Shown here one piece after another: positions 33,563 to 44,699 of a stretch of 62,000 bases of DNA (position 1 is the stretch's first letter; the number at the start of each line of letters is the position of its first letter). The DNA comes from Mesostigma viride. Taxonomy: Eukaryota > Streptophyta > Mesostigmatophyceae > Mesostigmatales > Mesostigmataceae. The notes beneath the pieces were generated by a model, which did no database searches, was not told the origin of the DNA, and saw nothing but the letters and a program-made list of their open reading frames with translations. A program made the translations under genes and the position numbers. The DNA is taken from the NCBI GenBank assembly GCA_009746045.1, contig RPFO01000406.1:851159-913158 (forward strand), written 5' to 3'.

Positions 33563-34489
33563 CCGATGTGACTGCGTCACGTGAGCATAAGTCCTCATCA
33601 GTGGGAGGGGAACATGCATGGGATGCAATGGATTATGTAAGCTATCTAGGTCCTAGACGACACCGAGGTCAACTACCCCACTTCAGGCCGCTTCAAGCCG
33701 CTCCGCATTCATGCAGTTGGCTTCCCGACTGCGAGGACGACCTGACGACACGGATCGGCATGGCGTGGGCGCAACTCCATGACCACCGCCGCTGGTGGAG
33801 CAACCCCGCCCTACCCCGGATCGTCAAGCGTGACCTCTTCAAGGTCGTCATTCTGACGATCCTGACCTACGGCGCCGAGACGTGGACACTGATGCAGGAG
33901 CTGGAGCAACGACTCCAGGCAACGTCACCAAGATGCTGCGCAAGGCCCTTAACATCCCCTTTGGTTTGCACATTAGTAATGAGGATTTGTACGCTGATTT
34001 GCCCTATGTTTCCCACATTGTTAGGCACAGGCGCCTGGGCCTAGCCGGGCGCCTGGCCCGCACAGATCAGGTAGACACATCAGATACTCAGACTAGCTGG
34101 CACCAAGCCCGCCCAGCCCTGGCGATATGTCCTCACCTGGCGTGCCCCAGGCCGCGCGCGGCAGGGCCGCCACCCGTGGACTTTTCGTGATAGACTCGGC
34201 ATGGACATGTACAGTATGTGCTACACTAGACGTGACGGGCAGTCACACCCGGGCAGCCTCCTGGTTTGTCTGTAATATATATTATATATGGAGGCAGATG
34301 GTACGCAAGGATGGATGGCACAAACTTTTTCCTAACTAACCCCATTTTCCCCCGGGGTCACGTCGCGAAGCGGTTGCAAGTAGTGATGAAGGAGACCACT
34401 CCAAAGTCTGTGTGGGCTCCGCGTGTGACCGCGTATGGCATTCATAGCGATTCGGGCCGTGGTGCCCACAACCCTGTAACTAGGACCTA
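33563..34489 (-). mobile_element. LINE family A copy with internal inversion
   Basis: 33563-33656 is the minus-strand 3-prime end (degenerate hairpin, then TAAGCTATCTAGGTCCTAG). From 33657 to 34489 the sequence that should follow is inverted and reads on the plus strand. It runs from the RT region (WWSNPALPR, GAETWTLMQELEQRL) through the RT C-terminus (KMLRKALNIPFG) to the untranslated region ending TGTAACTAGGACCTA. This is the layout left by twin priming during target-primed reverse transcription. Frameshifts interrupt the RT frame. Confidence 0.75.
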
Positions 34490-34490
34490 T

Positions 34491-35622
34491 GGATTTGCAC
34501 CCACCCGCGGATGGTTCACTGCCGCTCCATGGCGCTCCCCCCCACTTGGTGCGGCTTGCCGCGGAAGGCCACGACGGAGCGCATTCAGGCCGCCTTGCAG
34601 GTACTCCTGCCCGGCCCTATAGCCTGCCAGCTCCGGCACCGTCCATGCGCTTGGCCACCCTCCCCTGCCGCATGGGCGGGTCCTCTACCACGACCGCCAT
34701 CACCACCAAGCTCCAGGAGCTGGAAGACACGCGCCGCGAGGCCACTGACCGCGACCGTCGCCGCTGCCAGGTCATCCTCAGGCGCTTCGACATGCAGCTG
34801 GAGGAGACCCCAGACTCTCTTCTCGACGAGCTGAAGAATAAACTCTTGGCGTGCATGGCGCTGCCAGGTGCGACCGGCTGCAGGGCGCCGGCTACCGCCT
34901 GCCCCATCCACGGGCCATGAGGCTGGGCCCCCTCCAGTGGTCCTCACCTTCAGCGACATCACAGCCCGAGTTCGGTTCCTCTCTCGCCGCAAGAAGCTGG
35001 TGAACACCTCCTGCATGGTCGCTTGACGACGACCTGACGCCAGCCCAGCGCAGCAGCAACGCTGCGAGGCAGTGGCCCGACTACATCCGCCACAAGACCA
35101 ACCCCGAGAAGCCCCAAGTGTACTGGCGGGGCGGGGACCTTAATAATCAACAAGAAACTGTGGAAGCCCCCCCCAGCTCCCCCGGGATAGAGCACTCGAG
35201 CTAGTTGTCTAGATGGGGGCAATCGATTATGGGATAGCTTAGGCATTACAGCACTTGAAATGATGTTAGCGCACAGCGTTATACACCTACCTGTAGTACC
35301 TTCAATTAGCTCTGGCACCTTGTCGGGTCACCAGCTTGCGCCTTAATTAGCCGACGTCTTGAGCCCACCTCACATTGGTAGCATAAGCTATGCGTCAGCC
35401 TATACCTGCATGTGGTATTGCACTGGTTGTATTGCACCCACAGTGTTGCGCCCCGGCATGATGAACCTGATGCTGTGGAGAGAGCGCTCTGTGGCCTGCC
35501 CACTTGCGGCAGTGAGAGAAGCTAGGGCGCCCCTTACTCCTTCTCGCTGTGTATATAGGGTTGAAGGTTCCTTTACTCTGACTATTGGCACCCACGTGAC
35601 GCAGTCACGTGCTAATTCATTA
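34491..35622 (+). mobile_element. ORF1-type non-LTR element, plus strand (copy E1)
   Basis: The ORF has a Pro/Ala-rich start, TTAITTKLQELEDTRREATD and CQVILRRFDMQLEETPDSL, an ORF1p-like segment matching B1. After an in-frame stop it continues with RVRFLSRRKKLV, and the YWRGGDL-type end is near 35125. The 3-prime end is a hairpin CACGTGACGCAGTCACGTG (35592-35610) and CATTAATTAATG. Its 5-prime limit adjoins the inverted A copy and is uncertain; no duplication was recognised. Confidence 0.6.
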
Positions 35623-35626
35623 ATTA

Positions 35627-36770
35627 ATGGGCGGGTGTGGGCTCACCCGCGCCGCCCGCCTCGCCCCCGCCGCCTTCCTTGGCTCTGCTGCTCAGGCCTG
35701 GGCGGAGATCCGCCGGCTGGTCCCCATGCAGCGCCGTCGGCGCCATTCCCGACTTGGTCACCCCATCCCCCTTCCCCTTTGTGCAGGCTGTGCAGGATTC
35801 TTACCTTGGGATCCAGCAGGCCTGCGACCTCGTCCGCCCCGCAAAGGCCGTCCACCGTCGCCTGCCCCGGGGCACGCCCGGCGTGTCCACTGTCGTCAGT
35901 CCTAGTGTCTTCCCTGCCCGGCGTTCATGAAAAACAACAAAAGACCTACGCGGGTATACTACACTGTGCCGACTGGATGGGTCTGCGTGCGAGCTTGAAC
36001 GATCAGGGGAAGGCTTGGCTTCACTCCGTTTCCCTTGAGGGGAGCGTGGGGGCCGCATTCCTGCGCGCCCTCCCCATGAGCCCTCTGTTCACGATGGTGC
36101 CGGCCCTTTACGCCATCGCTCTCCGCCACCAGCTGTTTGCCCCGCAACCTCTCATCACGGCAGGTGCGTCCTGCGGCATGCAGCTGAGGGCTTGCTCTCG
36201 ATACTACTGGGATGCACTACATCGCGTGCATGGGTGGCCAGCAGAACCAGAACCATGGTTCCTCTATCTCCATACCGCTCTTCGGCTCCGGGTGGTGTGT
36301 GCCATGGTTCGGTCGGCCTTTCCCCACTCCACCATCAAGAGCGAGGACGCGGATGGGGCCGCCCTCTACTCACCCAACCACCGCCCCGACATTACCGTGC
36401 TTGACTATACCGGCGATGGGCAGGGTTGCCATCTGCTCATCGCGATGTCTCCGTGGCTCGGCCGCCCTCCGGTCGCCACATCCTCCGGGCGGCTGCATGT
36501 GGATGCCGGCGCTGCTGCCGCTGTGGCTGAGCGCGACAAGTTTGCCTCCTACGGCAATGTGGGGCCCCACCGGGTCATCCCCTTTGTCCTTGAGGAGTTC
36601 GGGGCCATGGGCCCCAAGACAGCAGAGTTTTTCCACGACGGCTGCCAGCGCCGTGAAGACCGCCTCGACCTCGAGGGTCAGACTGCCCCGTGGTCTGCCC
36701 GCCCGGCCGTGGTCCTCGTATTGGCGGCAGCGCCTGTCACTCGCCCTCACTCGCACCGTGGCTGATGTGT
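35627..36770 (+). pseudogene. Retroelement-type ORF with PD-(D/E)XK-like C-terminus
   Basis: A frame up to about 36765 contains GKAWLHSVSLEGSVGAAFL and, further on, HRPDITVLDY...GCHLLIAMSP...AERDKFASYG and VIPFVLEEFGAMGPKTAEFF. This order (RPD, a hydrophobic strand usually ending in D-V, a K/Y helix start, PF-x-E-x-x-GA-x-G) is what I associate with the nuclease-like tail after reverse transcriptases in some algal retroelements. The expected Asp in the LLIDV position is alanine here, and the upstream part is frameshifted. Name and function are inferred; no RT is present. Confidence 0.35.
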
Positions 36771-37047
36771 TATTCCGCCGCACCCGGGCCGACTTTGTAC
36801 GTCGCGACCCATGCGGTCTAGATCCCTCGATCCCAGGCCTGCATGGTGGGCCGGCAGCGATGTGGCTGCGTGTCGTAGTTTTGTGATGTAGTTAGTTGTA
36901 CCTTGTGCAGCTGGCGTGATCGATCCTCGGATGTCCGAGTCAGCCGAGTTACTATTTCTTCAGGGTTCTTCTTCTTTTCGGGGTTTTCCTTATGTTGCAT
37001 GCCCGAATCTCACCACCGTAATTTATCATTCTTAATGAATATATGCC

Positions 37048-37260
37048 ATGGGGCCCCTGACCTCCGCCTTCTTCAAGGAGTGTTGCCGGCTCAGTCCGGG
37101 AGGACCGGCTGGACCTGGAGGGCCAGCAGGCCCCATGGTCGGCGCGGACCTGGACGTCATATTGGCGTCAGCCGGCTTGTCGGTGGCGCTGACTTGGGCC
37201 ATGGCTGACATCATGCTCCGCCGTACGCGGGCTGATTTTGCGGTGCAGCAGGGCTACTAG
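37048..37260 (+). pseudogene. Second copy of the C-terminal end of the preceding ORF
   Basis: FFKECCRLSPGG and then VILASAGLSVALTWAMAD followed by RRTRADF parallels FFHDGCQRRED and the out-of-frame LSLALTRTVADVLFRRTRADF at 36735-36800. It is a short, separate fragment of the same element family. Confidence 0.5.
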
Positions 37261-37397
37261 GTTCCTCCCGTTAGGAGTTTCCATTGGTCTTATCGTAGTA
37301 TAGAGCTTTGACATGGCTCTGTATATAGGTTTATAGCTGGGCGTTTGCTTTGGTTTGAGTGATTTCACTCTGCTGTAAGTAATTATATTTTTAATAT

Positions 37398-37875
37398 ATA
37401 TTGCAGACAAACCAGGAGGCTGCCAGGGTGTGAGCCCGTCACGTCTAGGGTATATGTAGCACGTGTCCATGCCAAGTCTATCACGAAAAGTCCACGCGGG
37501 TGGCCAGCGGCCCTGCCACGCGCGGCCGCCGGCCCCCAGGTGAGGACATAACGCCCAGGCTGGGCGGGCTTCTTGGTGCCAGCTAGTCTATCTGATGTGT
37601 CTACCTGCATGATCTGTGCGGGCCAGGTGCCCGGCTAGGCCCAGGCGCCTGTGCCTAAGAATGTGGGAAACATAGGGCATATCAGCGTACAAATCCTCAT
37701 TACTAATGTGCAAACCAAAGGGGATGTTAAGGGCCTTGCGCAGCATCTTGGTGAGCTTGCCGTCGAGTCGTTGCTCCAGCTCCTGCAGTCAGTGTCCAGG
37801 TCTCGGCGCCGCACGTAGGTCAGGATCGTCAGAATGACGACCTTGAATTAACAATGGGGTTAAGAGGTCACGCCA
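37398..37875 (-). mobile_element. LINE family A fragment (copy A3)
   Basis: Matches A1 from the end of the RT ORF through the RT C-terminal region (the LNIPFG segment is on the minus strand near 37720). A 16-base insertion (ATTAACAATGGGGTTA) lies near 37847. The 3-prime hairpin and tail are absent. Confidence 0.75.
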
Positions 37876-38258
37876 AGTACAAGACCCCCTTTACTACTTA
37901 ATTTAGAGCCTGCGTGTTGACATGCTGGAGAGCTTGGCTGGGGCCCCACATACACGTCTGAATAACATGGTTATAATGTTACTGCGGCCCCTGCTGGCCA
38001 TACTACCCCTGTCTCCTTGATAGTACCCCACTGCCGGTTGTCTCCTTGATCTCTAGTATAGGCGCGTAAAACTAAATTAATTCCGCATGAACGCGTTTCT
38101 GACGATTGGTACACGGGACTCCATCGTCCATATCTAAGCCTATAGCTAGGTACTCATGAAGGATCTGTACCCACGTGACGCATCATGCAGTGACTAATAA
38201 TCATCCATGTATGGGTAGCCTGCATATGCCCTCTTGAGGCAGTGAGAGAAGCCTAGTA
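37876..38258. other. Remnant sequence with a degraded plus-strand LINE end
   Basis: Near 38172 ACCCACGTGACGCA resembles the E/A 3-prime hairpin with an inserted TCATGCA. From about 38210 the sequence matches the 3-prime untranslated region of an E-type element (GCAGTGAGAGAAGC; compare 35510-35520), whose other half resumes at 43533. Confidence 0.45.
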
Positions 38259-38534
38259 GGGCATGGCCATTAAAAATTATAACATGACTCCGGCGTTGGG
38301 AGATCATGTAGCACGGATTCCCGTGCTTGATGGATGGAGATGAGCAAAGCCGCGAAACCTAACTATCTAGAAAAATCCCAACTACTCTATGTACTCAGCA
38401 AAGCGTCCGTTCCTCAGGATCGACTGGGGGGGGGGGGTGCTTGCCCACAGGGGCTAGCGCGTGCGGGCCTGGACAATGGTCTGCCACCTCTCAGTCTTGT
38501 TCTGTATTGCAGTCCAAGCAAGAGAGAGGGAGGA

Positions 38535-41247
38535 GATTAAATTAAATTATTAAATTATAAAATTGTGTCCTCAGTTGACTGATGATAACATGACTCCGTT
38601 GGGAGATCATGTACAAGCTGATGGATTCCCTTGCTGGATGGACATTGGAGGTGGACGGAGCCGCGAAACCGAACTAAGCTAACTCTAAGCTAATCTAGAA
38701 AATCCTAACTACTCTACTCAGCAAAGCGCCCCTTCCTCCTGGGGGGGGGGGGGGCCGGGGGCTTGCCCACAGGGGCTGATGTGTGAGCCTGGACAATCGC
38801 CTTCCACCTCTTCTTGTTCTGCATAATTTATTAGCAGTCCAAGCAAGAGAGAGGGAGGAAATGCGGTGTTCAAACTGGGCTGGGACCACAAGTAGGTTGG
38901 CCAGCAACTGCTGTGTATAGTTCATGGCAGGTTTACCCATCTTTCTAGGTTGTGATGTCCTTGCATGGGGCCAGGCCAGGTCAGGATACAGTATGCCGCC
39001 CTGGTTGGCCAAGCCGCTGGGGGCCGGCCAGACCGAGGTCGTTGTCTACCTGACTGGTGCGAGTAAGATTAATTAATTAATTAATAGACACGTGACTGCG
39101 TCGCGTGAGCATAAGTCCTCAGTGGGAGGGGAACATGGGATGGAATTGATGGTGTAAGCTTAAGCTAGGTCCTAGTTATACAGGGGTGTGGGCACCGCGG
39201 CCCGAATCACTATGAATGCCATACGCGCGGTCACACGCGGAGCCCCCACAGACTTGGGGGTGGTCTCCTTCATCACTACTTGCCATCTATATCCTTGCGT
39301 ACCATCTGCCTCCATATTACAGACAAACCAGGAGGCTGCCCGGGCGTGAGCCCGTCGCGTCTAGTGTAGCACATGTTCATGCCAAGTCGATCACGAAAAG
39401 TCCACGGGTGGCGGCCCTGCCGCACGCGGCCTGGGGCACGCCAGGTGAGGACATATCGCCCAGGCTGGGCGAGTAAGATGTCCTACGAATGCTATCCTAC
39501 GCTGCCCAATCTCGTCCGAAATGCGAGGCATACCCTGATACAAAGACTCTAGAGACCTATGTGTGGAATACCCTACTACGCTCAGGACCTGTCGGAGCAT
39601 CCTGGTATAACCGTGCCGTCCAGCCGTGCGGCCAGCGTGTCCACGTGAGCGTCCATGCGCGCCTCGGCGCCATGCATAGGTGAGCACCTTGAGGACCATG
39701 CAGGACCTTGAAGAGCACTCGCTTGCAGTGCTCGCCCAAGTCCTTCGAGTGCCAGTAGGGGTTGAGCGAACGAAGCCTGGCCCAGGCCAGGCCAATGCGG
39801 ATGTCCACATCGTCGGTGGTGTCGGGGAGCATGCTCGATCCCATGCAGCAGTTTGAAGCGATCACGGAACTCAACCTCCTTCCCGTCGAGCAGCCGGGGC
39901 TTCGGCGGGCGACTGGTAGCCCCAATCACCATCGCCTGAGTTATGACACTAATCTCCAGCCCCACCGGGCCTGCGCCTCCAAGCCCAGACATGTCTGCAG
40001 TCCAGCCAGGTCTAGGCTCGGAATGAATGTGCTCGGGGCGCCCGATGAGGGTGGTATCGATCATCCGCATAAATCAGGTCGGACAGGCGGTCACCAGGGC
40101 CACCGCCGCCGCATTCGCGATCATTAAGGATGTCCAAGCGGCCGCCGTATTCGCGATCATTATATAAGGATGTCCAAGCGGCCAGGCTCGAACTGCAGTA
40201 AAGCGCGCAGTAAAGCGCGCACGTGCCCGGCGCATGACGTGATCCACGACAATAATGAACAGATATGGGGACAGGACACAACCTTGCCACACCCCGTGGT
40301 GAAGGGGGAATGGTGAGGTGCATGGTGCCTTCCGCAGTCCGCACTACTGCCTGTGATCCCTCACACAGCCGGCGAATGGCAGCAATAAATGCTGGGGGCA
40401 CACGACGATCCAGAGCTAGGATGGCCCAAAGAGCCTCATCCCGGAGGACCGTGTCGAAAGCCTTGATGTCTAAGTCAAGAAAAATGAAGACCAGCGGAAA
40501 ACTATCAGGGCAAATGCGACGCACCTCCTCCATCAACCGGCGCGCCACAAATAATACAGCCATGACAGTGTACGTTACGGCCATGGCGGGAACCCATCTG
40601 AGACTCACCCAAGTGCGGGTCCAGCGCGGCGCGGAGCCTGTGCAGCATCATGCGCATGAAGACCTTCAGCGCGGCCGGCGCTCTGGAGGCAGACGTACAC
40701 GTACCCCGGTAGTTACCGGGGTCAGCAGCAGAGCCCTTCTTGTACAGCATGACTCAGATGGCCGTCTGCCACTCAGCAGGCGGAGCCTCATCAGAGAGCA
40801 GAACACGGTTGCAGAACGCCAGCAGAAGCTCCCGCACCGCCAGGTGCCCTGCAGGTCAGGGGTCTTCAACATGCAGCTCAGCCGAAAGGTGGTCGGCACG
40901 GCCGACCGGCCGCGTCGACCGTACCGCAGGCAAGCAAGGGCGCCGTCCAATCAGTCCTTCAAAGTGAAGGGGTGGACGATGTCGTTGGTGGCGAGGCCGC
41001 CCTCCTTCAAGGCGGCGACTTGGTATATTATAGTCCACGGCCGAGGAGGGTGGCGCACTGAGGCGGCGCCGGGGGGGGTCCGGCAACACCGAGACGGGCG
41101 GCCGTCTTGGGGTGAAGCGGCGGCCGGGGCGCCGGGGGGGCGCGGGCCCCATGCCTGTCAAGGAAACATTTTGTGGGGCCCAACCAGCGGTCAAGGCTGA
41201 CCGGCACCGCGCTGTCCCCCGTGTGCTCCGACCGGAGTGCGCTGCCT
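38535..41247 (-). mobile_element. LINE family C with reverse transcriptase (copy C2)
   Basis: Inserted in C4 with GGGAGGA at both sides (38528-38534 and 41248-41254). On the minus strand it reads from a GC-rich 5-prime part through RT blocks. These are VFIFLDLDIKAFDTV (domain A, about 40470), GVARLCPVPI-type domain B (degenerate), and YADD (about 40060). They are followed by a QRRIAFVGHL-type C-terminal part and a 3-prime tail of TTAAATTAAATTA. It carries the A2 insertion at 39070-39468. Frameshifts make it inactive. Confidence 0.75.
39070..39468 (-). mobile_element. LINE family A copy A2, inserted in C2
   Basis: Perfect 11-bp duplication GCGAGTAAGAT (39059-39069 and 39469-39479). The inserted 399 bases are a (TTAA)n tail, hairpin CACGTGACTGCGTCGCGTG and family A 3-prime sequence. 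The flanking C2 sequence continues across it, which proves that the (TTAA)n belongs to the inserted element and not to the target. Confidence 0.92.
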
Positions 41248-41552
41248 GGGAGGAACTGAAATGCAGTTTTCAAACTGGGCTGGGACCACTAGGTCGGGCA
41301 GCAACTGCTGTGTATAGTTCATGGCAGGTTTACCAATCTTTCTAGGAATGTCCTTGGGGCCAGCTACATTACTAATTTTTTTTTACGGCATTGGGCCAGG
41401 TCAGGATATGCCGCCCTGGCTGGCCAAGCCGCTGGGGGCCGGCCAGACCGCCGAGGGCGGTGTCTACGTACTTGACTGCGCTGCGAGCAGGATGTCCTAC
41501 GAGTTAATGCGATCTAGCTACGCTGCGGCTAATCTCGTCAGGGCATGGCCAT

Positions 41553-43521
41553 TAAAAAAGTTAAATTAAATTAAATTATAACATGACTCCGTACGTTGGG
41601 AGATCATGTAGCACATATTCCCTTGCTGGATGGATGGAGGTGGGCAGAGCCGCGAAACCGAACTAGTCTAACGAATCTAATCTAATCTAGAAAACCCTAC
41701 CTATTCTACTCAGCAAAGCGCCCCTTCCGCTTGGGGGGAGGGGGCTTGCCCACAGGGGCGGGCGTATGAGCCTGGACAATGGTCTTCCACCTCTTCTTGT
41801 CCTGCATAGCGCGTCCAAGCAAGAGAGAGGGAGTGAATGCGATGTTCCTAACGGGGCTGGGACCACTAGGTCGGCCAGCAACTGCTGCATGTGGGTACAG
41901 TACTGAGGTCGTGGCATGTTTGCCTACCTTCTTAGGTATGTCCTTGTCGGGCCAGGCCAGGTCAGGATATGCCGCCCTGGCTGGCCAAGCCGCTGGGGGC
42001 CGGCCAGACCGAGGGCGGTGTCTACCTGCATGGCTGGTGCGAGCAAGATGTCCTACGAATGCTATCCTACGCTGTCTAATCTCGTCCGAAATGTGAGGCA
42101 TGCCCTGGTACAAAAATTCTAAAGACCTATGCGTGAAAAACCCTACATTCAGGGCCTGACGGAGCATCCTGGTTACCGTGCCGTCTAGCCTGGCCGCCAG
42201 CGTGTCCGTGAGCGTCCGTGCCTCGGCGCCATATAGGTGAGCACCGTGAGGACCAGGACCTTGAGGAGCATGCGCTTGCGGTACTCGCCGAGGGCCTTTG
42301 AGTGCCAGTAGTTTTTGAGCGAGCGATGCCTAGCCCAGGCCAGGCCGATGCTGGTGTCCACATCGTCGGCGGTGTCGGGGAGCATGCTCCCCAGCGATCA
42401 CGAAACGGGACCTCCGTCCCGTCTAGCAGCCGCGGCAGCGGCGGGCGACTGGAAGCCCCAATCACCATCGCCTCACGCAGTTTTGACACTAATCTCCAGC
42501 CCCACCGCCCCCGCCTCCAAGCCCAGACAGTCCATGCAGCCAGGTCTGAATGTGCTCGGGGCGCGCGATGAGGGTGGTGTCATCCGCATAAGTCAGGTCG
42601 GACAGGCGGTAGCCCGGGTCAACGCCGCCGTGTTCGCGCGCGTTATTAAAGGATGTCCAAGCCGGGCTCGAACCCCTTAAGAGCAGTAAAGCGCGCACGT
42701 GCCCGCGGCGCATGACATGATCCACGACAATAATGAACAGATATGGGGACAGGACACAACCTTGCCATACCCCGTGGTGAAGGGGGAATGGTGGGGTGGT
42801 GCCTTCCGCAGTCCGCACTACTTCCTGTGAGCCCTCATACAGTCGACGAATGGCAGCAATTAGCGCTGGTGGTACCCGATCCAGAGCTAGGATGGCCCAA
42901 AGAGCCTCCCAGAGGACCGCCGCCGGGTGTCAAAGGCCTTGATACAGTCAACAAAAATGAAGACTAGCGGCAAACTGTCAGGGCAAAGGCGACGCACCTC
43001 GATCCTCCATCAACCGGCGCGCGACAAACACAACCATGACAGTGTTACGAACACGACGGAAACCCATCTGAGCCCTCACCCAGGTGTGGTGGGTCCAGCG
43101 CGGCGCGGAGCCGGTGCAGCATCATGCGCATGAAGACCTTCAGCGCGGCGCTCTGGAGGCAGACACCCCGATAGTTACCGGGGTCAGCAGGAGAGCCCTT
43201 GTACAGCATGACTCGGATGGCCGTCTGCCACTCAGCAGGCGGAGGCTCATCAGAGAGCAGGACACGGTTGCAGAACGCCAGCAGAAGCTCCCTCACCGCC
43301 AGGTCAGGGGTCTTCAGCAGCTCAGCCGAAAGGTGGTCGGCACCGACCGCCGCGTCGTACCGCAGGCTAGCAAGGGCGCCGTCCAGTTCCTTCAAAGTGA
43401 TCGAAGGGGGGGACGACGCCGTCGGAGGCCAGGCAGCCCTGAGTCCTGCAAGACGGGGACTTGGTAGCCCGCGGCCGAGGAGGGGGGCGCAGGCGGCGGG
43501 GGGGGCCCGGCAACACCGTCC
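41553..43521 (-). mobile_element. LINE family C with reverse transcriptase (copy C1)
   Basis: Flanked by GGCATGGCCAT (41542-41552 and 43522-43532), the same target word that flanks C4. Minus-strand RT pieces: ADHLSAELLKTPDLAVRELL and PGNYRGVCLQSAALKVF (fingers, 43140-43395), GVWQGCVLSPYLFIIVVDHV (domain B, about 42770), LTYADDTTLIARPEHI (domain C with YADD, about 42585). The C-terminal part has QRRIAFVGHLART (about 42060), and the end is KRKGRFAE near 41690. The 3-prime hairpin and (TTAAA)n tail follow. No ORF1 or endonuclease domain; 5-prime truncated with frameshifts. Confidence 0.85.
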
Positions 43522-43532
43522 GGCATGGCCAT

Positions 43533-43670
43533 CCCTCCTCGTTAATTGTGTCGGTGTAGGACCTGCACTTGCAGGTTCCTTTATAATTACATGGTACCCA
43601 CGTGAGGCAGTCTACGTACGTGCATGCTTTAATTAATTTTAAGTGCTTTAATTAATACAGTCAACGAAGT
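43533..43670 (+). mobile_element. 3-prime end of the host E-type element
   Basis: CAGGTTCCTTTATAAT...ACCCACGTGAGGCAGT and then TTTAATTAAT parallel the end of E1 (35570-35620). Together with 38210-38258 it is the site into which C4 and C1 were inserted. Confidence 0.55.
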
Positions 43671-43681
43671 ATAGTTGAGAT

Positions 43682-44417
43682 TAATTAATTAATTAATTAA
43701 TTCATTAATCTTGTGCTCCCGTTGGGGAGTCACGGAGCATGCACTGACGTGCTTTTAATCCCTGTGCACACCAGGAAGAAAGGGCGGAGACCCCCTTTCT
43801 CCTTCATGCCAGAGGCATGCGCATGCCACAGCCATGCATTCGGACACGATTGTAGACGACCCGGCAAGTTCTGTGGGTGCAATAAGACCCAGCATGTGAG
43901 CATGTCATGCATACAAGGAGCGTGGGCAAGTAATCTGATCATAGCCAGGACGTAACATGGCTGTACTATATAGGGCTAAGCTAAGGCTATGGCTGGTTGT
44001 GTACCGTGTGTTAGCGGTGCACGTGACTAGGTATGGTGGCACAGCTAGGCAAACATTCTAGGGATGGCTGCCATGGCGGTGCCCAGATACTACCAATGAA
44101 TACAAGCTATTGGGCTATTCTAGCCCGCAGGGGGCGTCCACATCTTGTGGTTGATCATCAGGTCCCCGCGCCCCTCCAGTACACCTTGGGCTTCTGGGGG
44201 ACGGGGGTCCTGCATGCTTGTCGGGCGGAGGTATTCCGGCCACAGGTCGCGTCGCTGCTGCTGTTGAGTGGGGGTCGCCGTCCAGCGTCCAGGTGAGGTC
44301 GTGCAACCGGTCTTGCGACGAGAAAGGAACCGCTGCTTGTCCTCAGGGGATCGAGGGGACTGCCGGAAGGTTAGTGCTCAGGACTGGTGGGGGAGCTGCC
44401 TTGTCCCGTGAGTGGGG
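43682..44417 (-). mobile_element. ORF1-type element, 5-prime truncated (copy B3)
   Basis: Flanked by ATAGTTGAGAT (43671-43681 and 44418-44428). (TTAA)n tail, B-family hairpin, 3-prime untranslated region and the ORF1 C-terminal block. Compared with B1 it carries several 2-6 base insertions such as ATGC and GCATGC. Confidence 0.87.
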
Positions 44418-44428
44418 ATAGTTGAGAT

Positions 44429-44699
44429 GCCATCTTTCTCAATGATGGCTCGGCCATGCTCCCTGAATTGTCTTTGTTCAGGCATTCCTCAGTTGTAGTA
44501 CGAAAATATGCAGTCGCTCTTCACGTAAGCCACACTCAGCCATAATTTCAATGAACCAGGCCACACATTTCCATCGGTCCATTCATGTTCATCATCCTGA
44601 ACGACTCGAAAAAGCGGAAAAGATAACGGTAGAATCAAGCTACCATGGTCCGGATTCTCCCGATTTCTGGCCAGCCTGCGCTGGTGCCGGTCTCCTTGA
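44429..44699. other. Unique spacer, no gene seen
   Basis: No recognised repeat or coding sequence. Confidence 0.4.

Larger units (their letters stand above)
38271..41540 (-). mobile_element. LINE family C, 3-prime fragment (copy C4), split by C2
   Basis: Two pieces, 38271-38534 and 41255-41540, form one 5-prime-truncated minus-strand element once the inserted C2 copy is set aside. It has a TTAAAAATTA-type tail, a hairpin with arms TGACTCC and GGGAGATCA, then 3-prime untranslated and RT C-terminal sequence. It is flanked by GGGCATGGCCAT (38259-38270 and 41541-41552). Confidence 0.75.
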
